Assembly: GCA_037178975.1 (NCBI GenBank)
Contig: JASJZH010000004.1
Coordinates: 9,052,001 to 9,116,000 of the forward strand
DNA from: Oscheius tipulae
Taxonomy: Eukaryota > Nematoda > Chromadorea > Rhabditida > Rhabditidae
Length of the DNA stretch: 64,000 nt
Direction: 5' to 3'
Below, piece after piece: positions 57,301 through 64,000 of this stretch; within the stretch, counting starts at the first letter, position 1, and each line of letters begins with the position of its first letter. The notes under the pieces are model-generated. The model saw only the letters and a list, made by a program, of their open reading frames with translations, had not been told where the DNA came from and ran no database searches. The position numbers and the translations under genes are program-made.

Positions 57301-58333
57301 CGAACAAGGATGGACTTGTTTGTAGTCTTTTGGAACTGACACACACGAACTTGATCAAGTATCTAAGTCAGGTTAAGGAGACGTGAGTCCAACAGGAAAA
57401 ACTCAAAAAGCTTAGCCATTTAGACAAATGAATAGCGCAGAAGGATTGCAAGGAAGCAAGTACATTCCGTATCAAGTTCTGTTCAAGATCATCTGGGAGA
57501 TCTGTGATGGGATGGCTTACGTGCATTCAAGAAATCTGATACACAGAGATCTAACAGCTAGGAACATTCTGTTGACTACAGGATTAAGAGCAAAGGTGAG
57601 TTTGTTCATTGCAGCTTGAATATATAATTGGAATTACTTGCGAGTTAGTGCGGTAACTTAGCGTTGGCTGCCCTTTTGAGTTTTGTTCGTTCAAAACAGC
57701 CCAAGCAACAAAAATGCAGTTTCTGGATTAGCTGTAAGACGTGTTGTTGAAATCGATTGTCTTTGGGGAAAAATGCTTAGTCGAAACTTTTAAAAATTCC
57801 TAAAGTACCACGTTTGAAGCTGAGTATTTATAAGTTGAGCTGGAATTTTCAGATCTCCGGCTTTGGATTCTGTTCAGAGGAGGACGACTTCAAATTCGCT
57901 CCGAACTCGGTAGCTCTTCGATTCCTTCCCGTCCGTTGGATGGCTCCAGAATCTTTCCAGGGCAAGTTTTCACCCAAAACTGACGTGTAAGGATACTTTG
58001 TAACCACATTACCATTCACAATCAGATGGTCTTTCGCCATTACACTCTACGAAATCTTTACACTGGGAGAAGTTCCCTACGAAGATTTGAGGAGGCCAGA
58101 GGATATTGTGGAAGCTGTCAGAAAGGGTCGAATTCCTCAGTGTCCACAGTACGCTTCGAAGGAAACGTAACATTTCATTTTTCGATCGAAAAATCTCACA
58201 ATTCAGGTTCAATACAATGAAAAGTTGTCTGAAGCAGTTCCCGGAAAGGCGACCCCATTTCGGCCAACTCCTCGAAGTTTTCATGCAGCAGGCCGAAAGT
58301 TTCTATTGTAATTCGGCTTTCGAAGGCGACTGA
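54348..58333 (+). CDS. Receptor-tyrosine-kinase-like protein with predicted inactive kinase domain
   Basis: Signal peptide MRRLWLLSFFLPFAITTEL, then a multi-exon ectodomain with several N-glycosylation sites. A transmembrane helix (LWITVCASICCMTTGCILYS) and basic stop-transfer KRNQKRQQ precede the kinase domain. Kinase motifs: glycine loop LGEGTVSNVYLG, AVAVRVPKHF where the family has VAVK, an RE-IQSMRRLKHHDHVALLLGW helix-C region, HRDLTARN, KISGFGFC where the family has DFG, PVRWMAPES, DVWSFAITLYEIFTLGEVPY and FPERRPHF. The invariant beta-3 Lys is Arg and the DFG Asp is Gly, so phosphotransfer is unlikely although the HRD Asp remains. RTK-type HRDLxARN and VRWMAPE motifs and the overall style suggest the nematode KIN-16-like receptor group. 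The ectodomain is not recognised. One intron of about 490 bp precedes the exon starting TSIRIVTSQ. Confidence 0.85.
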
Positions 58334-59043
58334 TCTCACTATTAACTCATAATATAAACCTGTTTATCCTTATCAGAATAAGAAATTTCTGTTAACTTTC
58401 CTCATTGACCACTTTATAATTATAAGATTAGCAGTAAAGCAGCGAAAAATGGTAGGTGCAGGTGATCCTTCACATACCTAATCGTGGGATTGTTGGCGAA
58501 ACGTTCTTCGAGACTACGAGACCAAAGCTCCGCGAGGAAGACTCTTACATAAAATTGCCGCGGTCGATCGTGTTGTCGGAGTGAATACCAAGACGACGGA
58601 AGAAGATTGCCTGCCGGAAGTCTATTTCACAAACATGTGGAGCGAGACATTCCGCGTCGACTACGTACTTCCTCGCGGAGGAGGGCTGGCTGGACTTGCT
58701 ACTTTGGTCTAAAAACTTTCGAGTTAATATGAAGAGTTTTGTAATTTGTTGTTTAGATATATATTTAGATTTTTTGCATCGAACCAGGTTCAGGCAAATG
58801 CTGAGAAAGTACAGACATCTTTGAAAGAGTGGAAGCCTAAGATTCAGCTAGTACTTACCGATGGTTTTGCGCTAATGTTCGGTGCCTATATATTTGTTAC
58901 GTGATAGTTCCTAGTAGATTCGGTCGGATTAAACCCAATATGGAAACACAGTCAATGTTTTCCAGACTACCAAAAACAAGCCTATTTCCTGCACCCTGTC
59001 TCTTTACTTTGCAGCAGGTGTTATTTCCACGGACTCGTCCTCA
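58334..59043. other. Intergenic with an unexplained open frame
   Basis: A plus-strand frame from about 58477 to 58713 is open for some 75 codons and has balanced, protein-like composition (it includes EEDCLPEVYFTNMWSETF), but it has no start codon and no splice partner I can see. It could be an old pseudogene, part of a repeat or chance. Nothing else is supported. Confidence 0.35.
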
Positions 59044-59049
59044 TATAAA
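59044..59049 (+). promoter_or_regulatory. TATA box of Kunitz gene
   Basis: TATAAA 52-57 bp upstream of the start codon. A TTTACTACAG immediately precedes the ATG and could accept a spliced leader. Confidence 0.5.
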
Positions 59050-59100
59050 TGCGTGGCTGACTCGAATAGTCGACCACTGAACTCGTTTGTGTTTACTACA

Positions 59101-59970
59101 GATGTTTTTCCCGTTGTTTCTGATAGGTAAGTGGACTGGAAAATGAGTTAAACGAGTCTTAGGACTGGCGGAGTCTGTTCCCGAAAAATGTCAGCTCCCA
59201 TTGGAGACTGGAATGTGTTTGGCTTATTTTCAAAAGTACGGCTACAATACTACAACTGGACAGTGCCAAATGTTTGTCTACGGTGGATGTCAAGGGAATG
59301 ACAACCGGTAAGAGCCTGCGTTCAAACTCGGTGTGCCGTGATGTCCCATCAATACTCGCCGGGAAGTCATGCTGGGCTAGCTATATTTTCGTGAGATTAG
59401 TTCCGGCTCACGACAAGTTGATGTATGATATGATTGCGATATTCGATGTTTTCAGTTTTGACACGATGGAAGAGTGTCAGAATGAATGTCCCAGTGACAC
59501 AGCTGACGTCTGTTCCCTTCCCGTAGTGAGCGGCCGCTGTCGAGCTTACATTAGAAGGTAAGTTTCTTAATTTCTCCCTACGAAAAGATCCCCAGATACG
59601 GTTTCAACACCACTACTGGTCAATGCGAACTCTTTATTTATGGTGGCTGTGGAGGTAATGACAACAAGTAAGTTATTCCAAAGCAAAATTCCATAAAATT
59701 CTTCAGATTCGACACACTTGAAGACTGCCAGCAGAGATGTCCTGGTCAGAGCTCTGGTGTATGCTCTCTTCCAATAATCACAGGCCCGTGTAAGGCCTTC
59801 ATGCCAAGTTATGGCTTCAACTCGAAGACTGGAAAATGCGAATACTTCGTGTATGGAGGCTGTCAGGGTAATGATAACAGGTGAGATTCAGAAAGACTAT
59901 TGAACAGTTCTGTTTCAGATTCTCTACGGAAGAAGAATGTGAGAAGAAGTGCTCTGGAGAGAAGTGCTAG
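59101..59970 (+). CDS. Secreted protease inhibitor with three Kunitz (BPTI) domains
   Basis: A signal peptide ([13 protein letters not shown], split by a 35-nt intron) is followed by three Kunitz domains. Each has six cysteines and the YGxNxxTGxCxxFxYGGCxGNDN core. Domain 1 opens [13 protein letters not shown], domain 2 [16 protein letters not shown] and domain 3 [16 protein letters not shown]. The residue after the second cysteine (P1, the specificity residue) is Leu, Arg and Lys respectively, which would favour chymotrypsin/elastase-like, trypsin-like and trypsin-like targets. Five introns keep phase, three of them at the same place in each domain (between GNDN and the following FxT), which indicates duplication of a domain-exon. 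The C-terminus ends GEKC. Likely an extracellular inhibitor. Confidence 0.93.
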
Positions 59971-60960
59971 TACAGATGTGAATGAACTGTTTTCAAATTT
60001 TTGGCGTTTGGTCCAAGCTAAAAAAAAAGTCATCTAGAAACTTAGAACGTCGTCAAAAACGTCCAGTTTTGTGCACGAGAAACCAATTAATGGAAAACGC
60101 AAAGTTCAGTTACAAAGGAGTCAAGTAGGGCCCCTATCTGTATGTTTCACATATATCCGAATAAGATGTTGGCGACCTATCTCCCAGTTTATGAACGGGT
60201 GATGCTTATGTAGTGGTCCTGACTCACAAGCAATACATATGGGCGAGACTCGTGGAACGTGTCTCCAATCTGACACGAGATACCTAAGTTTTTCGATTAC
60301 TGAATGAATTTGTATCAGTTTTCTATGTAGGTTGTTTATAGTCCAAGGGCAATTGCTCTTTTCGTCTGTTTATCCTTTTCTCCTTTCTAAAATCGATGTT
60401 CTTCCGGTGTCTCTTCAGTGATAAGAGAGAACCCTTGTCCTATTTGCAAGAAACTCCCAAGTTTACTACATTTTGTAATGTCTCCAGAATTTTATTTACT
60501 TCGGCTATCTATCCCGTTTTCTGCCAGGCAGCTGGTCAACTGTTTTTTTTATTGCGTTCGCCGCGGCGGTCATTCGATCACGTACACTCACACTCCAGCT
60601 CTACGCCATTTCCCTCCCTCCCCCAGATGATTAGAAATTGGCGCGTTTTTCAGCTGAAATACATCCTATTTGAATTAAATTTGTTCTAATTGAATGAATC
60701 TGCATTCATTATTTTGCTGGTTATGTACGTTCGCCTGAGACTTCCCATCTTCCTTATAAATTTGAGCGATACCTTGGATGCTTTTGGTCGAACGTCGCTT
60801 TCAAGTCAAAGCTTCGACGGTGCATGCTTTCCCACGCTTAGTGATTGACCGTTCAAAGTACGATTTCTTTGTTACTTCACGACAAGCTGAAATTATCAAA
60901 AGATCACTAACACTCACAAGTTTGCAGGAACTCCCCGACTCGTAACTCTCCGAGGCAATT
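59971..60960. other. Intergenic, no supported gene
   Basis: Pyrimidine-rich sequence near 60360-60620 is consistent with a promoter or leader of the RdRP. A TTTGCAG 34 bp upstream of the RdRP start codon could accept a spliced leader. No gene recognised. Confidence 0.4.
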
Positions 60961-63900
60961 ATGCCTCTTCCTCCTGACAGTAACAACTCTAGGTAAGCCA
61001 AATCCAGTCATTCGAGAAATTACCAGTTTCAGTTCGTCGTCGGTGGTAGTCGCTAAAACTGATATCAGGATTAGGATCAAATTGGAGATTCCGTCAAATG
61101 TTGGTGATGAGAGTAGGAAGCAGATCAAAGGAATTCTGGAGAAAGTATCTAACTTTTGTTGCATTTTGACCAAACTTTTTCCAAGATCTTCGAGAACAAC
61201 AGTCTCCCCTTCGAGCTGCAGCATGAAGAGGTTCCTTTGAGTACAATAGAGAACCTCTTTTACCTGTCAACTTACGAAGTGAGTAGACTTGAAAATATAT
61301 TTAACCACGTTCAGATCACAATCGATCCTCTGAAAAGAAAGAAGGTTATGGACATCACAAAGGTGTTCTTCAGAAAAATTGAAGCGTTGGAACTCCCGCC
61401 AGAAAAGTACCCATTGCTGGTCATTTCTTCAGGAGAAGCCTTCTGGCCACATTTGATGTGAGTGTTTCTCTGTCTCCCTCTCTTTTTGTTTTTCTATTTT
61501 TCTGTCTCTTTTCCACAACTAATTTCAAGCGTCGAGCATCCGTTCGTCGAAGTCTCCGCTATCATGTGGGGTAACATCCTCGGCGGTGTCTTCCTGAATC
61601 ATTGGGAGGTGTCGAGGAACAGATTGACCAACCCGTCGACTAATGATATCCGAGAATTTATCAACTGCTCCTTCAAATACGACGACGAAGAGCATCTCGT
61701 GAACGTCACCTTTCAGTGTCGAGTCAAAGACAGGGACCAGGAAACCTTGGTAAAATACACAGTCACCATCTCCGCCGCGATTGTTCAACGAATCATCGTA
61801 GAGCAGAATTGTACCAAGGTCAACTTTACTGATGAGAGAACTCGCATTCACTTCGAACTATTCTGTCCTCCGTTCATCTATAGGAGTTCTGTCAGCAAGA
61901 AGGTTTTCCTTGAGCCGGAAATAGACATAAAACTTTCCAGGGAGAGGAAGGAGATAACATTGGATTCCGTCAGAGAACTATCAAACACGGAAGACGGGAG
62001 AATCAATACCCTAAAGATAGACTACTGTCCGGATGTCCTTACTTTACTCTGGAGCTACCCAACTGTCATTCTGTGAGTCAACAGAGATAAAGTCACAGAG
62101 AGACAGAAAGACAGAAACGGAGAGCTAAAGAGATAGAGAGACACAGATGCACATAGAAATAGAGAGAGACTTACATTTTCAGACAAAGCTTTTCGAGATC
62201 ATTTCTCGTCTTCGTGCTCGTACTAAAAGATCCGTAGAGTTCGGAACTTTCCCTATCAAGGACGCCCTCATCATCAATGAGCCCTACTTCCGATGGCTCC
62301 AAACTACCCTTCCGGAACGACCAGAATGCGCCTGCAATTTCGACAGGTCCTTCCAGCAGCTCCTTGATCATGTAAGAAGATTACGAGAATGAGTTTAAAA
62401 TGAATCTTAGTGTTTCAGCCTTCAACAGTACCTAGAGCGGACTGCTGTGACTAAAAGCTACATTAAGGTGATGTCCAAACGCTTCACCATGACCTATTTG
62501 GTCGAAGGTCTCCTGAGCAGAGGAACCGTTGTAATGGATCAGATTTGTATGAGCCAGCTCGAATGGGAGAAGTTCCTGGAACTTTTGGCCAGACACACGG
62601 ATAACAACTTTGGGGCAATTTTTGGGGAAGTACATCTGATAAAGTGCTCTTTCAGAGAACCGAACGAGTTTTGGAAAAAATGCTCACGATGCTGGACAGC
62701 AAAATCAGACTCGGGCCATTTCTTCACGTCTTTAACGGGCTGTTCAGGGTTTTGGAGGAGGAGGAAAACAATCCATTGGCTCCGACGGTGGATTTGGAGA
62801 GAGAAGGCTATAAAAGAGTCAGAAAGGTAATTTTATGAGAAAAAAAGAATTAGATAAACCCAAAAAAATTTAAGAAAAATAACGAAAGCATAAGCTCCCG
62901 CTTTGCCTACACTGCTCTGCGTCCCTGACCTTCCCGTTCGAAGCGCACCCTCTCCCTTGTGTTGCCCCTCTCAACTTCCCAGTTCGCTTACGGCCACACC
63001 ACGTTGAAAGTACGCCATCCCGTCCGATCTGGCAAGTCAAGCAACGTTGGGCCCGGTTAGTACTTGGATCGGAGACGGCTTGGGAATCCCGGGTGTCGTA
63101 AGCTTTTTGCTTATATTTTGGGAACAAACATGACAGGGAAACTGTTTTCTGTATCTTTAAACTTTTAGGTGATCATCACCCCAACGCGTGTCCTCTACAT
63201 GATTCCGGAGATGATGATGGCCAACCGTGCATTACGTCTCTTCGACAAGACCGGAACCAACATCGTACGTGTCTCTTTCAGGTATCTGATTCTTACCTTT
63301 CAAATAAGTTATGCGATTTAGGGACGACAACATGACCAAGATGAACTGCAATAACCCGGGAGAAAACAACATTAGGTTTTCTGTGGAAGCCGCCATCCTC
63401 AAGGACTTCAAGCTGGCCAATATCGTGTTCGGCTACCTGGGCAGCTCCAACTCTCAGCTTCGCGACCATGGAGGCTACTTCATGCAGAAGATGAGCGCCC
63501 TGGACATTGCCGATTGGAGAAAGTCAAGAGAACAACTCCCAATGTGTGGAGATCTGCCTCCTCCCGAGATGATGGTCCAGATCGAAACAAGTCGTGAACA
63601 GCTCGGAAAGTTCCTTGAACTGAAGAATGTACCCAAAATGATTGCACGAATGGGACAGTGCTTCACCCAAAGCAGAGAAAGTGGAGTCGTTCTGCCCCTC
63701 GAGAACTGTGGAGTCACTTTCGACTATGTCGGAGGAGCTAACCGTTTTGGGTAAGGTACATCGCTCATAACATCCACAGCCAATAGTTTTCAGAGAAGTC
63801 TACACTTACAGTGATGGAGCCGGACTGATCAGTATGGAATTCGCCAGCAGTGTTTCTAAGCAGCTTGGACTCAAGTTTGTCCCCTCGTGTTTCCAAGTAG

Positions 63901-64000
63901 GACATGCCTTGATAACATTTTATTATTTCTTCAGGTTCGTTACCGAGGCCATAAAGGAATTCTCGTTGTTAATCCGGATTTGGACAGTGACAACGCCTGG
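60961..64000 (+). CDS. RNA-dependent RNA polymerase, EGO-1/RRF-1-like (5' part)
   Basis: Cellular RdRPs of this family make secondary small RNAs in nematode RNAi and germline silencing. The first Met, MPLPPDSNNSR, has an in-frame stop just upstream. Exons supply VAKTDIRIRIKLEIPSNVGD, IFENNSLPFELQHEEVPLST and FFRKIEALELPPEKYPLLVI. A large exon (FVEVSAIMWGNILGGVFLNH onward) follows, then LIINEPYFRWLQTTLPERP and, after the 5S-bearing intron, VIITPTRVLYMIPEMMMANR. RVSFRDDNMTK, GYLGSSNSQLRDHGGYFMQK and YSDGAGLIS are core RdRP motifs. The DxDGD catalytic loop lies beyond the window. The join near 62070-62180 does not keep phase with the GTGAGT donor, and the one near 62630 needs a 26-nt intron. The gene runs off the right edge, so it is partial. 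Confidence 0.88.
62986..63104 (+). rRNA. rrn-5S: 5S ribosomal RNA gene inside an RdRP intron
   Basis: 119 nt, closely matching the nematode 5S consensus: starts GCTTACGGCC, contains CCATCCCGTCCGATCTGGCA and GTTAGTACTTGGATCGGAGA, ends GTCGTAAGCT. The 5' GCTTACG pairs with the 3' CGTAAGC to form the terminal stem. The final T begins a TTTTT pol III terminator (63104-63108). It lies in the sense orientation inside the RdRP intron of about 340 bp (about 62827-63168). Compared with the C. elegans 5S as I remember it, several differences fall in paired positions on both sides of a helix (CCCGG with CCGGG), as expected of a functional rather than decaying copy. No second copy or spliced-leader RNA gene is seen next to it. 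Confidence 0.93.

Noticed and set aside
62090..62165. Purine-rich AGAGAGACAGAAAG tract as a regulatory repeat
   Set aside because: Irregular and confined to one intron; a similar short tract near 23090 is not clearly related.
1..64000. CRISPR arrays, bacterial operons, prophage or ribosome-binding sites
   Set aside because: The window is intron-rich nematode DNA; no such features were seen.

Overview
This window looks like nuclear DNA of a rhabditid nematode, Caenorhabditis-like. The gene families present are strongly nematode-typical: a cuticle collagen, a hedgehog-related groundhog/Hint gene, C-type lectins, serpentine chemoreceptors, an F-box gene, an EGO-1/RRF-1-like RNA-dependent RNA polymerase and a KIN-16-like receptor kinase. 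Introns are very short (commonly 33-45 nt) and end in TTTCAG. Exon models were built by hand from reading frame and splice sites, so internal boundaries are inferences.

Layout. Positions 1-2950 hold no gene I can support. A small secreted peptide gene (2951-3942) is followed on the minus strand by an F-box gene (4384-5809) and a cuticle collagen (6060-7174). A chemoreceptor (8345-9977) precedes the one large, deeply conserved gene, a WDFY3/Alfy orthologue with PH-BEACH, WD40 and FYVE domains (11372-22837). A C-type lectin gene (23692-24555) has a decayed tandem copy (25080-27007) split by a 1240-bp mariner element with perfect 31-bp ends. Next comes a groundhog-type gene with four ground-like modules, an Asn/Gln dipeptide tract and an autoprocessing Hint domain (27113-30648, minus).

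From 31 to 40 kb, minus-strand secreted and receptor genes follow: two Cys-rich secreted proteins, two C-type lectins (one apparently GPI-anchored) and two chemoreceptors (Srh/Sri-like and Srg-like). From 40.6 to 47.5 kb lies a minus-strand lipid-metabolism trio: an acyl-CoA thioesterase, a cytochrome P450 and an acyl-CoA ligase. The thioesterase and the ligase have basic N-termini that look mitochondrial. A tiny secreted peptide gene has its start codon split by an intron (48959-49259). Two more chemoreceptors follow on the plus strand, the second possibly broken. Then come a receptor-tyrosine-kinase-like gene with a predicted dead kinase domain (54348-58333), a three-Kunitz protease inhibitor (59101-59970) and the 5' part of the RdRP (60961 to the end). 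One RdRP intron carries a complete-looking 5S rRNA gene on the same strand.

Taken together this resembles a fast-evolving chromosome arm: environmental-sensing and secreted families around one conserved autophagy-scaffold gene. The strongest second-look items are the 5S gene inside the RdRP intron, the mariner in the lectin exon, the four-module groundhog/Hint protein, the pseudokinase receptor, the split AUG and the possible alternative C-termini of the first peptide gene.
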